Part shown: piece by piece, positions 1 through 5,168 of the stretch | Layout: the number at the start of each line of letters is the position of its first letter | How positions within the stretch are numbered: position 1 is the stretch's first letter | Source: Desulfosporosinus sp. | Lineage (GTDB): Bacteria; Bacillota; Desulfitobacteriia; Desulfitobacteriales; Desulfitobacteriaceae | Length of the DNA stretch: 5,539 nt | NCBI GenBank assembly: GCA_003132105.1 | Contig: PKWS01000199.1 | Span: 1 to 5,539 of the forward strand | Direction of reading: 5' to 3' | The notes under the pieces: generated by a model | What the model was told of the DNA's origin: nothing | Database searches by the model: none | What the model saw: only the letters and a program-made list of their open reading frames with translations | Made by a program: the position numbers and the translations under genes

Positions 1-167
1 TGGATTCCACGCTGCTTTTTCTCTGGTTCAGGAAAGTCGTACATTTCTCGCCAATGGTCTTTTAGATCCTTGGCGTATGCTTTAACCAACGGGTGAAGTA
101 CACGCTTAGCAATACCCGTTTTCGCTGGAAGGTGGGCATGAAAATCTAAAATGCGATCGGGTTTCAT
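1..167 (-). CDS. Amidohydrolase family 2-type metal-dependent hydrolase, N-terminal part (runs off the left edge)
   Basis: Reading leftwards from ATG at 167, an open frame of 55 complete codons begins MKPDRILDFHAHLPAK and is still open at position 1. The first strand ends in DFHAHL (residues 8-13). This is the HxH metal-binding motif that opens the TIM barrel of the amidohydrolase superfamily, and its position within the first dozen residues is typical of the Amidohydro_2 group (hydrolases and decarboxylases related to aminocarboxymuconate-semialdehyde decarboxylase). The rest of the visible part is basic and hydrophilic, and the remaining metal ligands lie outside the window. The start is well supported: AAGGAG at 178-183 lies 10 bases upstream and overlaps the stop codon of the kinase gene, so the two are probably co-transcribed and translationally coupled. 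The substrate cannot be told from this fragment. The superfamily call is fairly safe, the subfamily less so. Confidence 0.72.
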   Translation of the reverse strand, partial: MKPDRILDFHAHLPAKTGIAKRVLHPLVKAYAKDLKDHWREMYDFPEPEKKQRGI

Positions 168-177
168 GATGTAACAG

Positions 178-183
178 CTCCTT
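178..183 (-). promoter_or_regulatory. Ribosome binding site of the amidohydrolase gene
   Basis: AAGGAG on the minus strand, 10 bases before ATG 167. It overlaps the TAA stop of the upstream kinase gene, which fixes the start of the truncated hydrolase and suggests coupled translation. Confidence 0.7.
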
Positions 184-1123
184 AAAATTCGATGTGCCGT
201 ATCTGACTGATCTTGCTCAAGAGAGCAGATCCAACAGAGGGGGGATATTTAGGCTTTCTTATTTGCAGGGTAGGGAACTCCTCATAAACCGTGGATAGAA
301 AAGATGGTTCAATAAGTTCCCAGATATTTCCGACTCCACCAACTAGTCCCACCTCTAAGCCTTCGGTTTTCCGTAGGAGCGCCCTCGTCAATAAACCTAA
401 GGCCCTGCCGGCCTCAACCAAAATCAAATTAGAGATGAGGTCTCCTATCCGCGCGGTTTCAGCAACAATCGGAACCAAAGCCGCAACTTCTTTATTTGTG
501 CGTTTAGTCTGATAAAGCCAGTCGCCAATTTCACGCACCTGCGCTAATCCTAAATGTTCAATTATCGTAGTTTCTAATAGACTTTTAGGGCCATACCCAT
601 CGAAAGATGCTGCCATTGCTGCCAGCGCTTTTCGTCCAATATCATAGCCGCTCCCTTCATCGCCGATGAGATGACCCCATCCTCCCACGCGAATAGCTTC
701 ACCCTCAGTGTTAACCCCTAAGGCAACAGCCCCTGTCCCGGCCGCCAAAACGTTCCCGGAAAATTTCCCTTGAACGGACATTAACGCTCCAAAGACATCA
801 TTCTCTAAAACTACAGGAACATCCTGGAAAGGGATATCCCTTTCTTGACCAAGCACCATTAACGCTCCCTTAAGGCCCCCGGCCATGATCTTCCAGTCTT
901 CCGGGGTGTCAATACCTGCAAGAGTGACACCTATCCCCTCCACTGTATCCTCCTGCAATACATCGCCAATCCCCTCTACAATATGAAAGACAGCTTGTTC
1001 CATCCCTATTATATGATAATTACTCGCTGGCTTGAGTAGGAAACGAAGAACTCGCCCCGTAGGATCCAGCGCGACAATCTCTGTCTTACTGCCTCCGCCA
1101 TCCACTCCGATTTGGATTCGCAT
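182..1123 (-). CDS. BadF/BadG/BcrA/BcrD-family ATPase, N-acetylglucosamine kinase-like sugar kinase
   Basis: A complete ASKHA-fold (actin/hexokinase-like) kinase of 313 residues, about the usual size for bacterial GlcNAc-kinase-like members. Numbered from ATG 1123, the phosphate-1 loop DGGGSKT is at 8-14. ENDVFGAL carries the likely catalytic-base Asp at 109, the phosphate-2 segment AGTGAVALG is at 128-136, and the family signature GGWGHLIGDEGSGYDIGR is at about 147-164. The adenosine motif VGLVGGVG is at 258-265. The GDEGSGYDIG block points to amino-sugar kinases rather than to the benzoyl/2-hydroxyacyl-CoA reductase activators of the same Pfam family, which carry FeS cysteines not seen here. 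It would phosphorylate an amino sugar in the cytoplasm using ATP; the substrate is inferred. The frame can be extended to GTG 1132, but AGGAA (1133-1137) directly abuts that GTG and sits 9 bases from ATG 1123, so ATG is preferred. An amidohydrolase gene follows 14 bases downstream. Confidence 0.85.
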   Translation of the reverse strand: MRIQIGVDGGGSKTEIVALDPTGRVLRFLLKPASNYHIIGMEQAVFHIVEGIGDVLQEDTVEGIGVTLAGIDTPEDWKIMAGGLKGALMVLGQERDIPFQDVPVVLENDVFGALMSVQGKFSGNVLAAGTGAVALGVNTEGEAIRVGGWGHLIGDEGSGYDIGRKALAAMAASFDGYGPKSLLETTIIEHLGLAQVREIGDWLYQTKRTNKEVAALVPIVAETARIGDLISNLILVEAGRALGLLTRALLRKTEGLEVGLVGGVGNIWELIEPSFLSTVYEEFPTLQIRKPKYPPSVGSALLSKISQIRHIEF

Positions 1124-1132
1124 CCTTGTCAC

Positions 1133-1137
1133 TTCCT
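1133..1137 (-). promoter_or_regulatory. Ribosome binding site deciding the kinase start
   Basis: AGGAA (within GGAATAGGAAG) on the minus strand lies 9 bases upstream of ATG 1123 and leaves no spacing to the alternative GTG at 1132. It therefore favours the shorter, 313-residue product. Confidence 0.5.
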
Positions 1138-1208
1138 ATTCCCATTAAATTCAATCAATTTTTAGACAGCATGCCCTCTTAGGTTTGGTTGAGTTCCTTA
1201 TTGTTAAA

Positions 1209-1217
1209 ATTATAGCA
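1209..1217 (-). promoter_or_regulatory. Predicted extended -10 promoter of the kinase-hydrolase operon
   Basis: The minus strand reads TGCTATAAT, a perfect extended -10 element (TGnTATAAT). No good -35 is seen at 17 bases; the closest is TTGCCA at 1236-1241, 21 bases away. That is acceptable for an extended -10 promoter. Transcription would begin near 1202 and leave a leader of roughly 80 bases before ATG 1123, in which I see no obvious terminator. Confidence 0.55.
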
Positions 1218-1255
1218 CGAGTCGTCTAATAATATTGGCAAATAAACAATTGCTT

Positions 1256-1306
1256 AAGGCAGCATAAGAGCTGGTTCATATTACCGGCCTTTTATACTGC
1301 CTTTTT
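1256..1306 (+). other. Long imperfect hairpin with T-tail, orphan terminator-like element
   Basis: AAGGCAG (1256-1262) pairs with CTGCCTT (1297-1303). After one C/A mismatch, ATAA (1264-1267) pairs with TTAT (1292-1295), and GCTGGT (1270-1275) pairs with ACCGGC (1283-1288) with one G-U, leaving the 7-base loop TCATATT. With two further pairs between these blocks this gives about 19 base pairs. On the plus strand the stem ends in TTTTT (1302-1306), which makes it terminator-like, but no plus-strand gene precedes it. It lies between the divergent kinase and deacetylase promoters. It could end a small antisense transcript, be a relic of a lost gene, or act at the DNA level. Confidence 0.5.
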
Positions 1307-1317
1307 GGTGGACATAG

Positions 1318-1348
1318 TTGAGGCGATTTAGCGCAGAACGTATATAAT
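1318..1348 (+). promoter_or_regulatory. Predicted sigma-A-type promoter of the deacetylase gene
   Basis: TTGAGG (1318-1323) is followed 17 bases later by TATATA (1341-1346), or 19 bases later by the better hexamer TATAAT (1343-1348). A start site near 1355 would give a leader of about 60 bases before GTG 1417. The call is from consensus match only. Confidence 0.45.
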
Positions 1349-1403
1349 AATGGTTGATATGCATGGAACACGGCGTTCATCCATAGGTATATATAAGCGA
1401 TTT

Positions 1404-1411
1404 GGGGGTGA
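1404..1411 (+). promoter_or_regulatory. Ribosome binding site deciding the deacetylase start
   Basis: GGGGGTGA is a 7-of-8 match to GGAGGTGA. It lies 5 bases before GTG 1417 and overlaps the upstream in-frame TTG at 1402, which therefore cannot be the start served by this site. Confidence 0.6.
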
Positions 1412-1416
1412 ATGTT

Positions 1417-2142
1417 GTGCGCATTTATGTGTTAACTCTCCGTAAGCTTGTTCTTTCATTCTTGTTTCTACTCACAGTTGGAGGGATCCTCACCATAACT
1501 CAGAGTTATTTGACTATTCCATCTCTGGTTCGAGCACCGGGAACTTATTATATGGCTCATACTCAGGAAAAAGTAGTTGCTCTGACCTTTGATGATGGGC
1601 CTGATCCGACGGATACGCCTGATGTTCTGGATATTCTTAAAGAAAAGAAAGTCCGTGCTACATTCTTCGTTTTGGGGCAGGCGGCTCAATCCAACCCATA
1701 TTTGTTAAAGCGCCTAGTAAATGAAGGACATGAAATTGGAAACCATAGTTTTAACCATGATTATCAGCAGCGCCGTTTAGTTGAAGAAATGAATCAAACA
1801 GACAAAGAGATCTTTGCTGCAACCGGTACCCATACCTATTTCTACCGACCTCCAGGCGGGTTCTTATCCAAAAGTCAACTGGAAATCATTAAAGGAAATG
1901 GCCATGTCGTAGCGCTCTGGAGCGTGGATAGCAAAGACTGGCGTAACCCTGGCATAAAACAAATTATGGATAATGTTATGAAACATGTTTTTCCTGGCGC
2001 TATTATCCTCATGCACGACGGCGGTTATCATCGTACTCAAACTGTCAAAGCGTTGGGACCCATTATTGATGCTCTCCGAGAGCGCGGTTATCGTTTGGTC
2101 ACATTGAGTGAGCTCAAAACGATGGATTCTGAAATTAAGTAG
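1417..2142 (+). CDS. Membrane-anchored polysaccharide deacetylase (NodB / carbohydrate esterase family 4)
   Basis: A 241-residue protein from GTG 1417. Residues 1-25 have a short basic start (R2, R9, K10) and a hydrophobic stretch (LVLSFLFLLTVGGIL) without a clear cleavage site, so it is probably a signal anchor placing the enzyme outside the membrane. The NodB domain spans about 50-235 with all five motifs: TFDDGP (57-62, metal Asp and catalytic Asp), the metal-binding H110 and H114 in NHSFNH, RPPGG (144-148), WSVDSKDW (about 168-175) and ILMHDGG (197-203, catalytic His). It should therefore be active, removing N-acetyl groups from GlcNAc or MurNAc residues of peptidoglycan or another polysaccharide. 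Size and layout resemble the PdaA/PdaB-type and other small deacetylases of spore formers, but this single gene gives no basis for choosing among them. It stands alone between its own promoter candidate and a convergent neighbour. Confidence 0.9.
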   Translation: MRIYVLTLRKLVLSFLFLLTVGGILTITQSYLTIPSLVRAPGTYYMAHTQEKVVALTFDDGPDPTDTPDVLDILKEKKVRATFFVLGQAAQSNPYLLKRLVNEGHEIGNHSFNHDYQQRRLVEEMNQTDKEIFAATGTHTYFYRPPGGFLSKSQLEIIKGNGHVVALWSVDSKDWRNPGIKQIMDNVMKHVFPGAIILMHDGGYHRTQTVKALGPIIDALRERGYRLVTLSELKTMDSEIK

Positions 2143-2163
2143 CGTTTATTTCCTCCGAATTGT

Positions 2164-2181
2164 ATTTGAGTTGTATCAAAT
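2164..2181. terminator. Weak hairpin between convergent genes, possible bidirectional terminator
   Basis: ATTTGA (2164-2169) and TCAAAT (2176-2181) form a perfect 6-bp stem with a 6-base loop in the 39-base gap between the deacetylase and yitT-family stops. The stem is AT-rich and the flanking T-runs are short, so termination would be inefficient. It is the only symmetric element in this gap. Confidence 0.25.
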
Positions 2182-3030
2182 TTAATCGTTTGAAACAAAG
2201 CCTGTGCCGAAAACTTCTCCGGCATTTTGGACAATCATGAAGGCTTTAGGGTCTACTTCCCGCACAGCCTGCTTTAGTCTGCCTATTTCGGTTAGACTTA
2301 CAACACAGATAATCACGTTTTTCGGTTCTTTAGAGTACGCTCCTCTTCCCTGTAAAAACGTCGCACCCCGGCCCAAGTCGTACATAATTCGGTCAACTAA
2401 GGTCTCGGATTGGTCCGAAATAATAGTAATAGATTTTAACGGAACTCCACTCTGTATTAGATCGAGTACGCGGCCATACACGAACATCGTAACCAACGTA
2501 TAAAGAGCCGCTTCAGGTCCAAGTATAGCCCCAGATATCAGGATAATAACGCCATTAATGGCAAGCGCTGATGTTCCCATGGGCACTCCATACTTCCGCT
2601 GAATGACTTTGGAGACGATGTCAGTGCCGCCTAGGCTGCCACCGAAGTGAAATACAATGCTTGAGGAAATCCCTGAGATGACCCCTCCATAAAGTGCCCC
2701 AAGGAAAATATCATTGTTGGTTATAGCCTGAACTCCTTTAAACAGATCCAAAGACAGTGAAAATATTGCTAATCCCCATATAGTCTTAAAGACGAATTTT
2801 CTATTCACCTCACGCCAGCCTAGAACAAATAATGGAATATTCAAGAAAAATGTCATGAATCCTATAGGAAGTTTTAATGTATAGAAAAGAAGCAAGGCAA
2901 TTCCGCCGACTCCACCTCCGCCTAATCCAGAAGGGACAATAAAGCCCTGAATACCGTAAGCTGCAATAATGGCTCCTATTGCAATACCAGTGATCCCTAG
3001 GACAGACCTTGACCGTTTTGTTAACTTCAA
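2182..3030 (-). CDS. YitT-family membrane protein with C-terminal DUF2179 domain
   Basis: A 282-residue integral membrane protein of the YitT family, full length for the family. Hydrophobic segments are visible at about 9-31, 40-70 (probably two spans), 80-98, 107-127, 152-170 and 172-190. The family's glycine-rich repeats appear as PSGLGGGGVGGIA (33-45) and HFGGSLGGTDIVSKVI (128-143), the pair expected from two related DUF161-like halves. The soluble C-terminus (about 195-282) is the DUF2179/YitT_C domain, with the typical GRGATFLQGRGAYS and VFGTGF near the end. The biochemical function of the family is not established; transport is often assumed. The start is TTG 3030, supported by GGGAGGG 7 bases upstream (3038-3044). 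No ATG in this frame lies nearby: the ATG just upstream is in another frame. The leader is unusual, with a promoter candidate and an intrinsic terminator before the gene. Confidence 0.9.
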   Translation of the reverse strand: MKLTKRSRSVLGITGIAIGAIIAAYGIQGFIVPSGLGGGGVGGIALLLFYTLKLPIGFMTFFLNIPLFVLGWREVNRKFVFKTIWGLAIFSLSLDLFKGVQAITNNDIFLGALYGGVISGISSSIVFHFGGSLGGTDIVSKVIQRKYGVPMGTSALAINGVIILISGAILGPEAALYTLVTMFVYGRVLDLIQSGVPLKSITIISDQSETLVDRIMYDLGRGATFLQGRGAYSKEPKNVIICVVSLTEIGRLKQAVREVDPKAFMIVQNAGEVFGTGFVSND

Positions 3031-3037
3031 ATGAATA

Positions 3038-3044
3038 CCCTCCC
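3038..3044 (-). promoter_or_regulatory. Ribosome binding site of the yitT-family gene (TTG start)
   Basis: GGGAGGG on the minus strand, 7 bases before TTG 3030, decides in favour of the TTG start. It could also pair with CCTCCC in the leader (minus strand, 3095-3090), the same bases that form the 5' arm of the terminator. Confidence 0.7.
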
Positions 3045-3056
3045 ATTATATATGAT

Positions 3057-3098
3057 AAAAAACCTCCCCCCACCTTACTAAAAGTGCCAGGGAGGTTT
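3057..3098 (-). terminator. Intrinsic terminator upstream of the yitT-family gene; operon end or leader attenuator
   Basis: On the minus strand AAACCTCCC (3098-3090) and GGGAGGTTT (3068-3060) form a perfect 9-bp stem with a 21-base loop (3089-3069). The downstream arm runs straight into a T-tract (TTTTTT, 3062-3057), the classic Rho-independent form. It lies 67 bases beyond the DUF4349 stop and 27 bases before the yitT-family TTG. It could end the sigma operon, act as an attenuator in the yitT leader, or both. Confidence 0.75.
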
Positions 3099-3126
3099 AA
3101 TGATATTTTTATTTATTCTTATTTCT

Positions 3127-3155
3127 AGTATATAGATATTTTCAGTAGTCGTAAA
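3127..3155 (-). promoter_or_regulatory. Predicted promoter of the yitT-family gene, upstream of the terminator
   Basis: The minus strand reads TTTACG (3155-3150), a 17-base spacer, then TATACT (3132-3127): 4 of 6 and 5 of 6 matches to the sigma-A consensus with ideal spacing. Transcripts would start near 3120 and carry a leader of about 90 bases that contains the terminator hairpin. No usable promoter fits between the hairpin and the ribosome binding site; TATAAT at 3050-3045 lacks a -35 and would start inside the ribosome binding site. Confidence 0.45.
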
Positions 3156-3164
3156 GTTTTTCTA

Positions 3165-4427
3165 TCATATATTTCTTTTTTTCCAAATGTAGTAAGCGAC
3201 CCATCCCATGGCACCGATGATTAGATAAGGCAGTGCATAGCCCACCCCGACCACCAGATAATTAAGGGCATTCCAAGTACTGCTAATGGTTTTCAACACG
3301 GCATCCTGGGTGGCTTTCCAGGTTTTACTCCAGGAGATCGGCTGCCAAGGGTTCTTCACATTGAGATTCGGACTTTGCAGGGTTACGAGCTGAAGGTTCA
3401 CAGTGGAGTAATCCACTATATTGTTCCAAAGTTTAAGTTGGCCCTTTAGCTGTTCGATTTGCTGACGAATGTTGCCTAGCGCGTTTTCCACTTTTAGAAC
3501 GTCATCCACGGTCTTGGCTTGGTTTAAGATTTCGAGGTATCGCTTTTCCTCGGTCTCAAGAGTTTGTAGGCGAACCTGGGAATCATAGTATTGATTAGTA
3601 ATGTCATTGGCTAGCATGTGTTGATCGAGTATTTTGCCCCAAGTGGCAAGAGAATCGCGTAACCCATTAAGCTTATCGGCTGGGATCTTTAGCGTCAGAT
3701 GAGCGGATGAATGACTATCCGACCCGTTTTGTTGAGATTCAACGACATACCCGCCGAGTTGTTGAACTTCCTTGCTAATCCGAGTAACTGAGTCATTGAT
3801 GGCGGCTACTTCGAGGGTTAATGTTAAATCGTGTGTGATTTTCCGTGGGATCCCAGCATCAGCCGGCGGAACAACCGCTGGGTCAGATGGGATCACACTC
3901 TTGGCTGAAGAGTTAGCCGTACTCTTCGAAGAGGCCGATTGCGGCGCTGCTATATCTCTTGCTTCCGATCTGTCATTAGGAGCTCCACCATTGGACTCGA
4001 TACCTCCAGCCCCAATATTGTTAGGCTGCCGTTGAGTCATATCCATCGATTGGGTTGATTTTTCTGTGCTGCTACCCATACGTGGGAGCAGATTAAATGA
4101 ACCGTTCATAACCCCTTGCCCGATGATCACCAACATCGCTAATCCTACTACCGAAATACCGAGTTTCCATTGCCTTTGCCCAAATATCGACCGTAATTTG
4201 GTGCGTATCCGTTGAACTAACCCTTCCTTGCCAATCAAAGGCAAACCTACCCGTTCTTCTTGTGCCATTTTTTCAAGGGCTTTTTGCTTAATACTCTGCT
4301 TGATTTGCTCGTTCTCCTCTGAATCTGACTTGATTGTGATTGCATGGAAGAAAGCTTTCATCCGCTTCAAATCACCATCTTCTTCCCAGAGGGATGTGAG
4401 ATCCATTCTCTTTATAAACCTCTTCAT
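3165..4427 (-). CDS. DUF4349 two-TM membrane protein, probable anti-sigma factor/sensor for the upstream ECF sigma factor
   Basis: A 420-residue protein. Residues 1-87 form a charged N-terminal segment, probably cytoplasmic and thus the likely sigma-binding part. A first TM is at about 88-106 (LGISVVGLAMLVIIGQGV). A Ser/Asn/Pro-rich linker (about 117-193) follows, then the DUF4349 domain (about 194-412). That domain includes a long helical, coiled-coil-like stretch with QTLETEEKRYLEIL and VENALGNIRQQIEQLKGQL (about 283-333) and ends in a second TM (about 388-413) before a short KKRNI tail. Both termini should be cytoplasmic with the domain outside. No cysteine is present, so it is not a zinc anti-sigma factor. 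The gene starts at ATG 4427, overlapping the sigma stop by one base (TGATG), with AAGGAGG (4443-4437) 9 bases upstream, so translation is coupled. DUF4349 membership is clear from the pattern; the anti-sigma role is inferred from coupling and topology. Confidence 0.82.
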   Translation of the reverse strand: MKRFIKRMDLTSLWEEDGDLKRMKAFFHAITIKSDSEENEQIKQSIKQKALEKMAQEERVGLPLIGKEGLVQRIRTKLRSIFGQRQWKLGISVVGLAMLVIIGQGVMNGSFNLLPRMGSSTEKSTQSMDMTQRQPNNIGAGGIESNGGAPNDRSEARDIAAPQSASSKSTANSSAKSVIPSDPAVVPPADAGIPRKITHDLTLTLEVAAINDSVTRISKEVQQLGGYVVESQQNGSDSHSSAHLTLKIPADKLNGLRDSLATWGKILDQHMLANDITNQYYDSQVRLQTLETEEKRYLEILNQAKTVDDVLKVENALGNIRQQIEQLKGQLKLWNNIVDYSTVNLQLVTLQSPNLNVKNPWQPISWSKTWKATQDAVLKTISSTWNALNYLVVGVGYALPYLIIGAMGWVAYYIWKKRNI

Positions 4428-4984
4428 CAGCCTCTTCCTCCTTTGTCCGGGTTGCCCTGGTAGATTTTACGAAACCCTTTCTTCGCGCGGTATAAAAGGC
4501 TGTCTACAGCCTGTTGAGTTGTTCCTATGATCTCTGCCACTTCTCCAGCACTGAAGCCTTCGATTAAACGGAGTTGAATAACATTAACCTGTTGTGGGGA
4601 GAGCTTTGCCAAGGCTTCTCCAACACTTAAAAGGGTTGCCCATGTCTCACTTTGATCGGATTCCTGAGGTAGGGGCTTAGGTAATTCTTCTAAAGTCATT
4701 GCGGGAGCGTGTTTATGAGTCCTGTAATAATCCACAATTTGATGTGTTGCAATCTTTAGAGCCCAAGCTTTAAGAGCGTTTTTCTTCTCTATATCAGGCA
4801 AACCCCGCCATACTTTCACGATAATTTCGGCGGATACATCTTCCACATCAGGCTTAGGTATGCGGATGGATACAAATCGGTAGATTAGTGGGAAAATTAC
4901 TTCATAGGTCTCATCAAAGGACGAATCGCCTTCCACCTCGTCGTCAGCCTCCTTCCGTCTCGCTTCTTCACAGGCTACTCTCAT
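4427..4984 (-). CDS. ECF-type sigma-70 family RNA polymerase sigma factor
   Basis: A 185-residue sigma factor with only regions 2 and 4. Region 2 spans about 23-92, with VEDVSAEIIVKVWRGL (47-62) matching the core-binding/-10 recognition part (the usual DxxQEvFlrvwr) and AWALKIATHQIVDYYRTHK (73-91) matching the WLyrIArN-lxDxlRr segment. Region 4 spans about 121-175, with ALAKLSPQQVNVIQLRLIEGFS and the -35-binding helix-turn-helix GEVAEIIGTTQQAVDSLLYRAKKGFRK. No extra C-terminal domain is present. It would direct core RNA polymerase to a small stress regulon and be held inactive by the co-translated DUF4349 membrane protein. ATG 4984 has no visible ribosome binding site. GTG 4936 (residue 17) has AAGGAGG at 4948-4954, 11 bases upstream, and would give a 169-residue protein that still contains all of region 2, so the true start is uncertain. 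A Tn3-family transposon end lies about 150 bases upstream. Confidence 0.9.
   Translation of the reverse strand: MRVACEEARRKEADDEVEGDSSFDETYEVIFPLIYRFVSIRIPKPDVEDVSAEIIVKVWRGLPDIEKKNALKAWALKIATHQIVDYYRTHKHAPAMTLEELPKPLPQESDQSETWATLLSVGEALAKLSPQQVNVIQLRLIEGFSAGEVAEIIGTTQQAVDSLLYRAKKGFRKIYQGNPDKGGRG
4437..4443 (-). promoter_or_regulatory. Ribosome binding site of the DUF4349 gene, inside the sigma gene
   Basis: AAGGAGG on the minus strand lies 9 bases before ATG 4427, within the last codons of the sigma factor (its DKGGRG tail). With the TGATG stop/start overlap it indicates tightly linked production of the two proteins. Confidence 0.7.
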
Positions 4985-5005
4985 TAAGTTATAGAAGTAG
5001 CTAGT

Positions 5006-5045
5006 TAAACCTCAGCTGTAATTAAAATTATTGTTATGAGGTTTA
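5006..5045. repeat. Spaced inverted repeat in the sigma operon leader
   Basis: TAAACCTCA (5006-5014) and TGAGGTTTA (5037-5045) are a perfect 9-base inverted repeat separated by 22 AT-rich bases. Within those, TAAT/ATTA can form a small inner stem. It lies 22-61 bases upstream of ATG 4984. No T-run follows on either strand, so it is not a terminator. It could be a regulator-binding site or a leader hairpin. The outer arms resemble those of the hairpin before the yitT-family gene. Confidence 0.55.
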
Positions 5046-5130
5046 TCCTTACTATTCTATAGACGTATTCTAGAAGCCTTTTCTGATGAGGCTAACTCAT
5101 TAAATATTTAATTTTAATATATAGCAGGTT

Positions 5131-5168
5131 GGGTGAATTTGACTAAAACCGCGAAATGTAAATCAGTG
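5131..5168 (+). repeat. Candidate terminal inverted repeat of the Tn3-family element
   Basis: Immediately beyond the transposase stop the plus strand reads GGGTGAATTTGACTAAAACC and continues to 5168, 38 bases in all. Tn3-family ends are typically about 38 bp, begin with a run of G and lie next to the tnpA stop; all three hold here, with the repeat overlapping the stop at 5163-5165. The mate repeat is outside the window, so the boundary is unconfirmed. AT-rich DNA (5101-5130) flanks it, as is common for Tn3 targets. Confidence 0.4.

Noticed and set aside
291..512. Plus-strand open frame inside the kinase gene
   Set aside because: It is antisense to conserved kinase sequence, with no family resemblance and no start signals.
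1130..1132. GTG 1132 as start of the kinase
   Set aside because: The only ribosome binding site directly abuts this GTG and is correctly spaced for ATG 1123 three codons later.
1402..1404. TTG 1402 as start of the deacetylase
   Set aside because: It overlaps the ribosome binding site that serves GTG 1417; starting there would add five residues without a signal of their own.
3045..3050. TATAAT on the minus strand just before the yitT ribosome binding site
   Set aside because: There is no -35 at a suitable distance (the expected place is the G-rich terminator arm), and transcription would start within the ribosome binding site.
2810..3073. Minus-strand open frame of 87 codons starting with ATG near the yitT leader
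   Set aside because: It overlaps the yitT-family gene in another frame and begins inside the terminator and leader. Its Cys/Arg/Tyr-rich translation is typical of an out-of-frame reading.
3772..4035. Plus-strand open frame inside the DUF4349 gene
   Set aside because: It is antisense to the linker and the start of DUF4349; it results from biased codon use in the Ser/Ala/Pro-rich linker.
5053..5080. CGTC near TATAGAAT as an ECF-type autoregulated promoter for the sigma operon
   Set aside because: The minus strand has ACGTCTATAG, but 16-17 bases upstream there is no GAAC/TGAAAC-like -35, so the match is to four bases only.
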